Source: Toxotes chatareus
Lineage: Eukaryota; Chordata; Actinopteri; Toxotidae
Assembly: GCA_016801885.1 (NCBI GenBank)
Contig: CM028898.1
Span: forward strand, 992,001-1,056,000
Length of the DNA: 64,000 nucleotides
Direction: 5' to 3'
How positions within the stretch are numbered: the first letter of the stretch is position 1; each line of letters opens with the position of its first letter. Under the pieces are notes generated by a model that was not told the DNA's origin, ran no database searches, and worked only from the letters and a program-made list of their open reading frames with translations. Made by a program: the position numbers and the translations under genes. Shown here piece by piece: positions 1-12,700 of this stretch.

Positions 1-204
1 AAGGAGCGGCTGGGAAGGATCAGAGTGATGGAGCCAAACTGGAGATTTGAAGCTCATTGCTGATGATGATGATGATTAGTATATGGATTGACGCATCACC
101 ACCGCCAACTGGTGTGGATCAGTATGTCTAGTATTCATGATAAAAGAAACCCTCATATCTTCTCAATCAAATTAGTCTAAGATACTGAAACAGGGTTTGG
201 TAAC

Positions 205-960
205 AGTTGCCTCTTGACTTCTTGAGAACTTGACTCATAGTGTTCCTTCATCTCTCTGAGGTTTTGAATCAGATGCCTTCTTTCTGCATCATTTCTCTGA
301 CAGTGGAGCAAAACCTGCTCGGCTGTTTCCTCTTGCCTGCAGCAGTCACTTCTGCCTGTATTACAGTCTATTACAGACCTTTTTTTAAATAGCGCACTGT
401 TCAGTCCATTGTGTCCAAATTGAAGTCTTGATATTCTGGTCTCATCTCTCCTGCTCTTTTTCTCTTTTCCTCCTGTTGTTTTTCCAACTTTCCTTCAACC
501 TCTACCTCATCATGCTCTTGATTTCTGTCCTTCTTAAGCTCATTGCAAAATCAGCCATTATTTTTTGTGGCCTCCTTTGCAACCTGATCTGCCATTTTAT
601 TCCCTTTGATACCAAAACGTGCAGGTAATAAGTACCCAAGGTGGTATTAACCAGCAAAGTTACTGTTGGACTAAAGAGCTACTTCAAGTTCTGTTGCTTT
701 CTGTGCTAGTCCATTCAAAACCTTTTGTTTCCCTCTTCTCTTTCCCCCAACATTGTGTTAAAGTGTCTTGTGTTGGACAATCTTGACTGTGGCCCTGTAA
801 ATCTACCCAGCAGTTCAGTGATAGCAGCTTCCATCTCATCTCCAATGGCTTTCCTTCCTATTTTAGGCGATTCTTGGTTGGATCGGTGACGTAACTCAAT
901 GTAGTCTAACAAATAACATGTAGTCTTGTTAGAAGATGTTCTTAACCACGCTAGGCTAAC
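205..960 (-). mobile_element. Decayed LINE (non-LTR retrotransposon) fragment with RNase H-like region
   Basis: Read on the minus strand, 625-553 gives GIKGNKMADQVAKEATK. This resembles the end of the RNase H domain found in I/Nimb-type LINEs (typical form VGIxGNExADxxAKEA). Further along the same strand, about 372-270 gives a Cys/His tail with a C..C..EETAEQVLLHC pattern, also typical of these elements. Stops and frameshifts interrupt the frame, so the copy is dead. The higher-coordinate part (640-960) is assigned only by continuity. The assignment to the I/Nimb group is an inference. Confidence 0.6.
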
Positions 961-3900
961 ATTTCACCCTGCATTCAGTCCTTATTGATAAGCTAGGTTT
1001 GTTGGAAAAGTACTGTATTTCCCCGATATGTCGCAGACTAAGACTTAAAATGAGATCCAGTGGGCCCCTGGCCTTGCCTGAAACATCTGGACAACCTCTC
1101 TGGCTTTAGCGGTGGACTGTCCCCATCCCATTCCCGGACGGTGCTATTTGTTTAGAGTGTGGCTTACAATAGAGGTCAGCAGTTGTATAGCAGCCTGTAG
1201 CCCAGATGACTCAGGAAGCTGACAGGAAGCTGGCAGAGCATGGACAGGAAGAACACAAGGACAGAAGAATAGGCGCAGTGATAGTTCACAGTGGGCCCTC
1301 ACTGCTGTGATCTATACATCCTCCTCTTTCAAATGGAACACACATGCACGCAGATTATTACTCAACATGAATTATTGGCATAGAGACTTTGTAAGCGTTG
1401 GCTAACACTCGCACTGATTTGAATCAGCTCAATAGGGAAAGTATATAAAATCAGGAAAGCTGTGTATTTTGTGGTTTAGTTCAAAGCACCTATGAAAGCT
1501 TACTTTCATTGTACCCACATTCCCTCAGCCCGCCTCGTGCATTTTTACTTGCTACTAATGTTCTACAGGAGTCAAATCATTTTTCAGTGACTTAAAGGTC
1601 GTTAAATATGCTGCTCAAAATCAGAGGTGTGCTGGAGGGACATCCCATCTGAGTGCCTCATTGGGATTGGGAACATGCGCGGTATATCATCTTTAATGTG
1701 GTGAGACCAATACTGTCAATAGAGCCAAATCATGCATGTCATCTAGCTGTTGCTAGATGAAATATCACATTACGTAATTCCTCCTGAAACAACACTCAAT
1801 CAAACAAGGTACAACATGTTACCAATATAGTGTAATTTCTGAAGAAAAGACGATGGGATTGCTGGCAGCTGCACCGCTTGACGATGACGGGGAGCTAAAC
1901 TGAGCTACCTGAAAAACTGGATGCTGGAGCGGATTGCTTCATATATTGCTTAATAAACGGCTGGGAACCAAACTGCATTGCTGTCTGAATTTTGTATGAA
2001 GGAGCAGTTGAAGGAGCTTTTTGGGAGAAACGTGTTGCAGCAGCACACAGCCCCACCACTTATACATTTACAGTCATGCTACAGTTAACAGTCAAGGTTT
2101 AACACATATGCATATAAAGAGTTGGTCCCATAGTGAAATGTGAGTTTTTTTTCAAATATTGCTAAGAGGGATTTCTCAACACTGAGTTCACTTTTTCATC
2201 ACTTTTCATTGATTTGACTCAAAACTCATTTACTGGCCACATCTTTCAAAATTCATGAACCGTTTTCTCACTCAAACTGAACCACCACCAAACCAAACCT
2301 CTGTGGATTTACACTCCATTTACGCAGTTTGTGTTTGTATGGAATTTTGCGGTGGTTCATCTTTCTCATCCAGTCACTGGTTTACAGCCCATTCCTTGGG
2401 TGGTGTCACTTTTTCTTGTGCCTTTCTTCCCATGGAGGTGGACAGTTCATGATCAGATGTCAGTCTGGGACATAGTGAATGCTGGATGTCTGGACTTATC
2501 TGTAGAAGACAGTCAGGGTGGAAAAACAATCCTTTTACCAAGTGTATTGCAGCTGCTGTGTTTATTTATCTGTAGCTATCCTGTACAATCCTGCATGATG
2601 AGTAGGTGTAGCTGTGGATTACATTACTGGAAATACTTTCAGTTTGTGTCAGTTTGTCACCCATTAAACCAAGTCATTCATTCCGTGGAAAACAGCACAG
2701 GAAAACCTACAAACTGTAGAGTGAGAAGACAGGATGTACAACTGGACATCTAGAGGCCAACAGCAGAATATGATACCACTGCACACCCTCATCCGCTGTC
2801 CTCTCTTCCTGTTTTCTCTCGTCTTCTCTTCCTTTTCACTCTGATGCAACGCTACTGATGTTGACAGTCACTACCTGAGCCAAGTGTTTTCTCTTTCTTT
2901 CTTAAATCGGCTAATCAACCATACCCCTCACCTACAATACATGAACACCTTTCACTGTATTCTTCACTCTGATCCTCTCCAGATGCTCAGTTCACTTGTG
3001 TGGTAATGTGCTGCTGACTCTATCTAGAGTTTACTCTCAGTCCCCACACCAAGCTCAGTGCCATTCCTATCTCCACGTGCTCCAGTGGAAATTCACTCTG
3101 CCTCACCTTCACTCTCTGATCTCCCTTCATGACTCATTGATATATTTGTATATACATGGGGTTGTCCGTGATAGCTTTCATCTTACCCTACAAAGGTCTA
3201 AAGGCTGTTTCAAAGTCTTCTAAATGCTGACTGAAATCTAATTTGGGTGGAGAAATACTAAATCTTTATTGATAAATTTTATTGGCCCAAACTCAGTCAG
3301 ATTCAGTGATGTACTGGACAAGAATTCTTACTCATGTCATCACTGGTGAAGTCAACCACAGACTCAATCTCACAAGCTGAGTTTTTACAATCAGACTTCA
3401 GTACAGAGAAACACCCAGAGCTCCCAAAACTCTGCAGGTATAAGGCAGATGAACTGGTGTACTGTGTGGGGGAGTTGCTGAAGCATTGATAGGATGTTAC
3501 AACTATTTAAACCAGATATTATAAGTATGAAACAAAGTGAGGCTTTAAATGTCTGAATCTAATATTAATGGAAAACAGACGAAAACATGATTTTAACCGT
3601 AGAATGTGAAGTTAAGTTCATTTTATTTATATAGCACTATAGCATAATGAAAGTTATCTCACACTTTTCACACTGAGCAGGTCTTGACCGTAAACCTGCT
3701 CCACAGAGAGCATGAGTCACAGGCCTGGAAAACTTCTAAGCAGAAGTCTTTGAAAGAAAACCACAACACACATTCTTTACTCAAGTACTCAAGAAGGGCC
3801 ATATATGTAATACTGTCTTTACACCAGTGTGTGTGTGTGTGCGTGCTTGCGTGCGCGAGGGTCTGTGTGTGACTCACTTCTTGTTTTTGGTGGAGCAATA

Positions 3901-4539
3901 AGGAAACTCATAGTCAGGGTTTTTGTGAAGAGCTTTTTGTCAACAACTACGACCACACTCCTAATGGCCCAATCCATTTTGAGAAGAATGGCAGGAAATA
4001 GAAAGTGGTTGTGTAAGCTGGTCAAGGTCTGCTGCCTTACTCAGAATGTAATTTCAGAAAATGTGCTAATCTTTGCTGGGTTTTGTTGTGACACAATGTG
4101 ACAGGTGTGTTTTATATAGGCTATATATGTATATACACACACGCACACACACATACACATATATATGTGTTAAACATATATATATATATACACACAAGTC
4201 CAGTGCTCCCGGTGCAGCTATTCAGAACGACTAAGCACATTTACTTTCTGATGTCTTGAGAATGATTTCTGAGAGACCATAAACCAGCCCTTTGAAATAC
4301 ACTCTGTAGTTCAACCTGATGCTAATATGAAGTACCAGCAGTCTGTGTTAGACAAATCACAGACTGAGAATAGGGAAACAGGTGAGCAGGTGGATGTGGG
4401 GGTCTGAGGCAGAGGAAGGTCTGAGGACATCTGGTGGGCAGGTGGAGTATGACAGAAATCATGACACAAATACGGGCATGTGAGAACATTTTTAAATGTG
4501 AACCTATCTTTTAAATGCTGATTGTAAGTAGCTTGTAAG

Positions 4540-4690
4540 GCTCCTGTGTGGGATGGTTTTCCATCTCTATGTGTTGGGCCCCTGTGACTGTTGATTTGTC
4601 CTCATGTGTGTTGGGATAGGCTCCTTTCCCTTGTGGCTCAGCAAAGGATAAGCATGTATACATAATGGACAGATGGACTCCACTATATTT
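4540..4690 (+). repeat. Teleost interspersed repeat, family A (fragment)
   Basis: The stretch includes GGGATAGGCTCC followed by AAAGGATAAGC and a GGACAGATGGA end. I recognise this from a very common fish repeat whose end reads like GGGATAGGCTCCAGC...AAGGATAAGCGG...ATGGATGGATGG. Pieces of the same family, mostly in the opposite orientation, occur at about 36325, 56575 and 58165. Confidence 0.5.
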
Positions 4691-5659
4691 GTCTGACAGC
4701 TACCGTTATATAGGATTGACCTTTAGACTAAATTACTTGCAGTTAGAATCAGCTCCACATTGACTATAACACACTGCATCCATGTCAATATATGCAAAAC
4801 ATTATGTAATAGTAAGAATCCATTATTTTAAATAACCCTGATGATGTCATACTGATGTCATCAGGGTAATTTTGGTTTGAGCGTTGACACCATGCATTTT
4901 ATAAAGCCTCTATTACAAACTGTAATAACAGTAGGAGCTTTTAATAACATGCAGCAACATTTCAACATAAACACGTTCTGGGCATTACAGGAAGTGTAAG
5001 ATCCAGTGTGTTTTTGGATCTTGGCCCATACTAGAGTCAGAATGTCACCGCCTCTTTTGCTTCAGTTTTGACCATTCTTTCTAAAATCTTTGTCTCCTCT
5101 TTGTGTCCTCCAGCATTATAGAAAAATGGAACAATACTCCCTGAAGTATTTCTTGAATATTTAAAGGCATTTTGATGATAATATTTCAGTTGACAGAATT
5201 AAGGCAGAGTTGATGACATTGCACTTTGGCTTTTTTTCTTTTAGTTTAATTAATTCTTTAACACCCAAACCTTTTGCCTCTGATACACAATCTAGCATTA
5301 GATTCACACCATTCATTCATTTAATCAGCACCTAATCTGTAGTCTGATCGCTGCTGTGTTTTAAATGTGTATCTGTTGGGTAAAGCCAACAGACCAGGCT
5401 TCTTATTACATTTCTTCAGGGTTTACAGTAGATGAGACAAATGTTAACACACAGGGCAACTGAAGTTAGTGTTGTTGGTTTCAAAGTCCGGTGAATCACA
5501 AGGCCTCTTTTTCCTGTTGCACCCTCTTTTTCTGCTGACCATAGCAGGTGCCCTGGAATTCACCACACACACACACACACACAAAGACACAGTTCCTGGT
5601 GTCCTTCTCTCTCACACATGCAGAGAGCTAGTCCTCATACTTCAAGTGTGAAGAGAGAA

Positions 5660-5799
5660 ATGGCCGGTGACAGGGTCCATGCTGCTTTACCTGACCCCCC
5701 AAGTCAAAGCGAAGACGACAACAAAGAAGAGGAGAAAGCTTTTGGGAATATTTTTGCAGAGTTAGAGTCTGTGGACCTTCCCCTAGGAACCACCTTAAG
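5660..5799 (+). CDS. exoc6: exoc6 alternative first coding exon (exon 1a)
   Basis: This exon would give a second N-terminus for the exocyst subunit Exoc6. The frame starting at the ATG at 5660 (GAAATGG context) encodes 46 residues: MAGDRVHAALP, then an acidic stretch rich in D and E, ending ESVDLPLGTTL. It ends in AG immediately before a GTAAAC donor. Exon 2 supplies the G that makes AGG (Arg), so it joins in the same phase as exon 1b, and the two exons share a TLR end before SIYDDQ. An in-frame ATG 14 codons upstream (5618) is an alternative start. No TATA box is evident. It could be a chance frame, but matching phase, donor and ending make a real exon likely. I recall that mammalian EXOC6 has isoforms with different N-termini. 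Confidence 0.65.
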
Positions 5800-6670
5800 G
5801 TAAACTCAGGACACAGTTTTTTTAAATTTCATCTGCTGGCAGCAACTGACGGTGGAGTCATTAATCTGATTTACAAAGTGAGTGATGTAAAATGCTGATT
5901 GATCTTAACATGCACATCAAGAATCAAGAGATGCCTTTATGAGTATCTGTATGGAAGCTTGCATGCACTGTATTTGAGAGGGAAACAAATGTGTTTGCTT
6001 TTATTAGATTTACTTAAAATGCCAAAGGTTTAGTTTTAAAAACATTTTAAACACAGACAGGAATTAGTTTTATGAGCAGCATAAATATAGCCTTTTGCCT
6101 CAGGTATCGCTTGTCAGGCTTCAATCATCTGATGGATTGAGTCTATAAATCTATATTTTGATTTAAAGGCGACAATGTGAAATTGCAATATTATCCTTAA
6201 TCAATAAAAGTGCTTTACTCGGGCAGTAAAGTACTATTTCAGTAAAGATGCAAATGCTGCGTTGTCTGTCATTAAGTATCAGGTCTCATGTCAATAAAAT
6301 TAAATGTGATTTTATTTAAAGTTATTGCATTAATAAACGAAGCAGTCTGTCCAGTGTGTTCATTCGTTTGTTATTCTGAAAAACAGGATAACCAATTTCA
6401 TTATAATATACATTATATACCTGCCATATTACTGACATAAATTCTGCAATTCAATTATGTAGCCACAGTATTTTTGGGTAAAGGTCTATAGGTATTTTGG
6501 GGGTAAAAGGTCACAGCAAGAATTGTATTGTAACGTACGGGATGCGTGGAGGAAACAAAGCTGCTGTCCTGGGATTGACTACAGCTGTAGTGCGCCCCCC
6601 ACAGACCAGATCCTGACCTGGACTCTGTTTCTGTAGCTGCAGTGGTAGCCACAATACACACATAACAATC

Positions 6671-6768
6671 ATGGCGGAGAATGAAACCCTGGAGTGTATA
6701 ACGGAGCACGAGCGGATTTTACAGGAAATTGAGAGCACCGACACGGCTTGTGTCGGTCCCACTCTCCG
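6671..6768 (+). CDS. exoc6: exoc6 exon 1 (exon 1b, main start)
   Basis: The ATG lies in a good context (ATCATGG). The exon encodes MAENETLECITEHERILQEI and then ESTDTACVGPTL, almost identical to the N-terminus of human EXOC6. It ends in CG before a GTAAGA donor, and exon 2 completes the Arg codon. The flanking DNA is moderately GC-rich. I see no TATA box, which is usual for a housekeeping promoter. Confidence 0.93.
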
Positions 6769-9700
6769 GTAAGAATATATGGCTTCTTAGAGAGCACTTA
6801 CCAATCTTAATATGTCCGTGTTTGGTTGCATCACGTACATTATCAGACCTTTTGTTCATGAGATAGCTTAGCTAACCTAGCCACCGGCAGGCTAACGTTA
6901 GCAATTCTTGCTAACATGTTATATGGTGTTGAAACGGGGCATGAGCCTAGCTGGCTTGCTAGCTAACAAGCTAACGTTGACCAGTGTTTCAGTCACAGTT
7001 TAATGCACCTTTAGAAAAATTGAGCTTGTGCGGGATTTTCCAAGTTCTGTGTACTGGTGGACAGCTGGAGACCTGTCAAAAATGTAAACATCATTTGTGG
7101 GTGTGGCTGTGGGGCTGAACATCTTACGGATGTTAACTAACGGAGCAAACAATTTTGGCTAGTTGTTCACCAAAAATAGAAGGTTAACGCTACTGACATT
7201 ACACTATACCAAGGCTGGATGAGTCACGTTGACCCCCTGGTGTGGTGTTGTGTTGTGCTGACCAAAGAGCTTGGATGACGGTGAAATGGGATGTTGAATC
7301 GCTCAAGCTAACGTTCTCTAGCATACTGCATTTGGATATGGTAGGCAGCTAACAAGTTAGCTTCCGAGGCCATAGTGAATGACATTAGTTTAATAAAATG
7401 AATTCAGCTTCAACTGAATGCCTCTACCTCTCTCACACACTGTGAAGACAAACTATGGTGGTCTTTCAGCATAGCTGGGGAATCTGATGTATATATGCTC
7501 TAGAGGTATTTACCTCTTAAGTGATCCTTTTATAATGTTATCAGCACTGCCATTCTTTTAACAGCATAGGTGATCTAGGTTGGTTGTCATAAAATGTCAG
7601 TTATGCCTTGTACCAGGCCATTGGCTCCTTAACGATCTTGGACTGTTAATATGTAATTTGAGCACAGAAAAAAAAAATCTCTGCTGGTGTTGTTCTGAGT
7701 TGCTCCAGTATTTTTTTCAGGGGTTCAGACTTGTCACTTTATGGCAAATATTTCCATTTTGGGTCCAAAATAGGTCATGAGCCTATGTAGTTAAACAGAG
7801 TGCTTGTTACAGCAGCCTAATTATGTGGCTTAGGAAGGGCAAATGCTGAAAAAAAAGAAGCTAAACTGAAATGACCTTGTGATGGTTTCTGTTTTGGTTG
7901 TAGTGGTTGTGAATCATAACAATCAGTTAATAAATGTCATATCTAGGTCCTGTCCTTTACTTGAGTAAACTGCAGTTGCAGCTGCTGCAGCTGTCTCCAG
8001 TGATGGTGATGTGATGTGTACTTGTGTTTATCTGTAAACGCATTTGAATTATTTGTAATTTAAGAACAGGACTGGACTTAGGGGCAGTTGCAGGGTTCAG
8101 ACATGGGCTAAATGGGATAGTTCTCCTAACCAACAAGCCCTAACACCAGAGTTAACTGGAGGTGTTGTGATGTTTGCATACATTTTACTTATTAAGACTT
8201 AATTTCTTTTTTGTGCTCGATGCAAGTGACTGCACTTCCTTTTATTAGGTATAGTATTGGCTGTTTGAGGCAGTGTGGCCTGGCAGTTGTGTACACCTTC
8301 TTCTGGGTGTGGATTAACACATAGATAAAAAGAGGAAGTTGTAAAATATTAAGTTATTAAAGGGTTTTGTCTAATACATATGTATCTAGGGGTTAGTGGT
8401 ATGACTGACTTTTCACATATTGGAAGGTAGGATGATAAAGCATATTCAGACTGGCTGAAGTTTGCTTCCTGTCATGACAGGAAGCAGGAAGAGAGTGATC
8501 TATTTGTTTAAACATCCACCTGCTTTCAATTATTAATAGCAGGAAAGAGGCAGCTCATATGGCAACATGGAGGCTGATGATTACTGGGCTGCTTGGACGT
8601 GCTTGTGTCCAGTTTGCATGTGTTGTGCTGATCATTATCAGACATAGATCTTAGCTACAATTCCTTGAGGAGTTCTATGGCAATCAGCCATCAAGAGCAC
8701 TAAACATTAGCCAGTTTCCATTGTAAGGAAATCTGGTTAAATTTTAAGACACAGAAGGAAAGAGAGCATAACACAATGTAGGTTCCACATAGAGATAATA
8801 ATAATAATAAGAAGAAAAATGATCATTAGATTTATCATTGATGAAAGTAATAATTGTTTGCGGGGCTGTCATGTTTTCCAAAAATCAGGTTCGAAAGAAT
8901 TATAAATGATATGCAGTTAGCTCAAACTTTTGGATTTTTGGAGAATAAATTTGGATGTGCACACCCCGACCACCACCCCCCGCCTGCCTTCATATCCTTG
9001 TATATGTCTTGCTGTTTCGTTGGTGATGATATTTTACATAAGATTCTGGGGAGGGACCTGCTTAGTGTGCTGAATAGTAGGCAGTCAGAAAAGGTTTTGC
9101 ACTGCTTGCACATGGTGCCTCACCTCTGCCTCACTTGGGGTGCAAGCTAGCAGGTCAGTCCGCAGATTTGTTGTGGTTTTATTTATATAGAATAAAATAT
9201 TAACTTTCCCCACATGTTAGAATGAATGTTCAAATTTCAAATAAAAAGTCATTCTTTGCAGACCTAAAATGGATATGGAATGAGAGAAAGCTCCTTCTCT
9301 CACAGCTCTAAAACATAGTCATCACTGTGAACTTGTTGTATCAGATGCTACCTTACACTTGTCTTCTGGTAGCTCAGACATTTGATAAGGTGAAGCAGCG
9401 TCTGATTTGTTTAACAAAATGTCTCCAACCGTTGGCCGCCTTGTTGCTTCGCAGACGTAAAGTCTAATGGACGGTCTGAAAAAGTAGAATAGGTTAATGA
9501 ACATTACACATTTGGAGACAATTGGTAAATATTGCTAAAATAAAAACAGAATAAAAATGAAGTTAAACAAGAAAATGAAGTGCAAGTAATTGTGCCTGGA
9601 AACACTAAAGTATATGTTCAGTAGGTTTGAGTATGCTTGTGCTTTAATTCAGTTATGTGTCATATCGATATACTGTGTAATGGTTCTTTTTGGTAACTAC

Positions 9701-12700
9701 AGAATTAAAAAAACCCCACTTTGAACAGAACTTACACACATGTAAAATGATTCAGAGTTAAAACTCTGTATAGACATGGATTACTAAAAGGGCCTATTGG
9801 GCATAGACCCAGGGCCCAAAGGGGTCAGGATGCCCTTTAATCTAGAGCCTCTTTGTTAAATGAGTGCCAATATTTCTTGCGAGAAAGTTGAAGAGCTCAG
9901 TCAAATGTAGAGACGTCATGATCATATTATTTCCTTCAGATTCTGTGTAATAATTGTGTTTCCTGATATTGAGTCAGATGTAATATTTATTTTTGGCTCA
10001 TTCTCGTCCATTTATTTTCCTACATGACACAACCACACAGGCTACAATACTTTTTTTTTCATTGTTTTCTTTAGTTGTTTTACTGTGAAACTTTTGTTGT
10101 TATAACAGCTGTACTTACGGTTAGATTCAACTGCAAAATTCCATGGAAAAAGACCGAATGACAGATTGATGTGGGTTGGGTGTGCACATCAGATCCATCC
10201 AAGCAATTCAGCTCACTGAGATGATTATTACTTTGACTTTTAACCATGTGAAACTGTACAACACAGGTATTACTATTAAATACTAATACTGAGATGTGTT
10301 AATGAATATTGTCATCATGAAACAGGTGAAAATTCAAACAAGCTTTAAACTGTTTGTTTCTTTCTGCCGTGGCCTCCTCCCACTCTGTCTGTCTGTCTTT
10401 CCGTGTGTGTGTGTGTGTGTAGACAGAGAGAAGAGAGAGAAAGGAGAGAAAAGCTTGCACGTACAACCATATATCGCACTGTTATTACATTCTCTGAATA
10501 GGGAAGTGAACAGTCCCCATTCAGAACCAGGCCTCAGAAGGCATCCCTACTTGACACTGTTGGTTTTGGTCTGGTTTTATTCTGCCATAAAACAAATTAT
10601 ACGTATTTAATTTTACTAGACCAAATTTACTCAAATATTACTCATTATATAAACTGTAAATATGCAGTAGATTATTAAATTCCTTCCTCTTTCCATTTCA
10701 ATTCAGAATTTTCCATGAATTTTGACCCTGCAGAGTATTACACTGCCGCTGGTCTGTAGTACATTCAGACGCCTGTTAATAGGCTGGTTCCTGGGCATTT
10801 AGGCATTTATACATGTCTTGCTGTGAGATACTGAATCCTGTAAACAATGTTTAACCACTGTAGCGACTTATAATGTCCTTTACTGAAATGTTGTTTTTTT
10901 TTTATTAGAATCTAAGATATATTATGTTGAAGCAGACCTGCTGTACATGCAGCCAATTTTAAATTGTATAATAACCATAAATAACGTTTTCTTACAACTA
11001 ATATTAAGAAAGTTTTTTTTTTCTATTGTGAATTTTTAGACAAGTGTCAGACGTGTGGACGATATCTTTAACCCCAGGGTTTAAATGTAGGAACCTAGGC
11101 AGGTTTATTGAGGTGTGGCCTTATATTGTAACTCACATTAAGAAATGTGGTTTGAGCAACCCGTCAGTTGCATGCATCTCGTTTTGAAGTTTCTTGACTA
11201 AGCATGTTTTCTGAGTCAAAGACACATTTTGAAGTCACTAATGAAGCCAACAACATGTAACATGATGAATAAAAATAGTAACATACAAAATCACTTTATT
11301 ATAGAACACACTGCACTATTAAAACAAGACTCAACAGTTCCCACTATGAACAAGTACTTGGTAACAGTGGAGAGGAAAAAACTCCTCTGGAAAAACTAAC
11401 AGCAGGAAACATCCAGCAGAACCAGACTCAGAACAGTGGGCGGCTATCTGCCTCCACTGGTTAGAGAGGAGAGAGAGAAGGGGGAGAGAGAGGCCAGGAA
11501 CGACTGTACTATATATAGTGGTGTATTTGAGCACTGTCAGACTGGTTGTTAGAATGATAACAATAATAATAATAATTATTATTATTATTATAATAAAATG
11601 GATAACGGTGATGTTGAGAGCTGAGTAGTGGAAGCAGAGGAAACTACAGGAGAGAGAGACATAAAGTTAATAACCTGCTGTAATGTGGTATAAGAGCTCA
11701 GTGCATCATGGGAGTTCCCCCAGCTGCCTCGGCCCATAGCAGAGATGGTTCAGGGCTCACCTGAGTCAGCTCTAACTATAGGTTTTAAGCCTAATCTTAA
11801 ACATGGAGAGGGAGTCTGCCTCCAGATCCCTAACTGGGAGCTGCTTCCACAGGAGAGGAGCTTGAGAGCTGAAGGCTCTGTCTCCCTTTCTACTCCTGGA
11901 AACCCCATGATCCATGAGTAAGCCTGTATTTTAAGAGTGAATTGTTCTGTTGGGATAAGAGGGTTATATGAGGTCTTTAAGATAGCTCAGTTATTAATGA
12001 CTTTCACTGAGTTATTGTGACATATTGATATTAAGGAATTTCAGTGGTCCAGTATAGAGGTAACAAATGCATAGATTAGTTTTTCACCATCGTTTTGAGA
12101 CAGGATGTTTCTAGTGTTCAAAGTATTGTACAGATGTTAGGAGGCTGTCCTGTCCTTGTTTTCTATTTGAGACAAAGGACATTGTCAGAAATGATCCTGC
12201 GGTTCCTTACAGTAGAACTGGAGGCCAAGGTAAAGCCAAATACAATAACTCCAGTTTTGTCTGGATTTAGAGCTGAGTGGTTACAGCTCATCCAGGCCTT
12301 TGTGTCTTTAAGACATGACTGAAGTTTGACTGCCTGATTAGTTTCAGAAAACCAGTATGTGTCAGTCAATGCTGATATTGTGGCTGGACATCACAGATGA
12401 ATCGTACGTATGGGAAACACTGGGTTGACTGTTAACATTAATCCCAGAATTTATTCATTCCAAGAGCAACATCAAAGACAACCTGCTGAAAATAACATTA
12501 ACATTAGCTACATCCACAGCACTTGATGATGTTACATTAGCTTACCTTTTTATAAATATAATGATGCTGCTTGCATGTTTAATCTGTCTGTGAATTAAAT
12601 CCATAAATCTGTTTCTTCAAAGAATGGTACAATCAAATAACATAATGGACAGAAATGTACTGAATACAAGATGTTTGTTATCAATGGTGGTTCAACCAGT

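Larger units (their letters stand above)
1..5617. other. Non-coding DNA upstream of exoc6
   Basis: I see no credible coding exon here. The open frames are short, lack splice context and resemble no protein family I recognise. The stretch holds a decayed LINE fragment (about 205-960), TG and CA/TA microsatellites (3828-3872, 4130-4195, 5563-5582) and one piece of a common teleost repeat (4540-4690). hhex lies upstream of exoc6 in human, but none of its exons is visible here. Confidence 0.6.

Noticed and set aside
1440..1450. A TATATAAAA sequence upstream of exoc6
   Set aside because: No exon, GC box or open frame follows it; A/T-rich DNA gives such words by chance.
4835..4867. ACCCTGATGA ... 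TCATCAGGGT inverted repeat with two TGATGTCA words
   Set aside because: Arms of only 10 bases in A/T-rich DNA; too weak to claim as an element.
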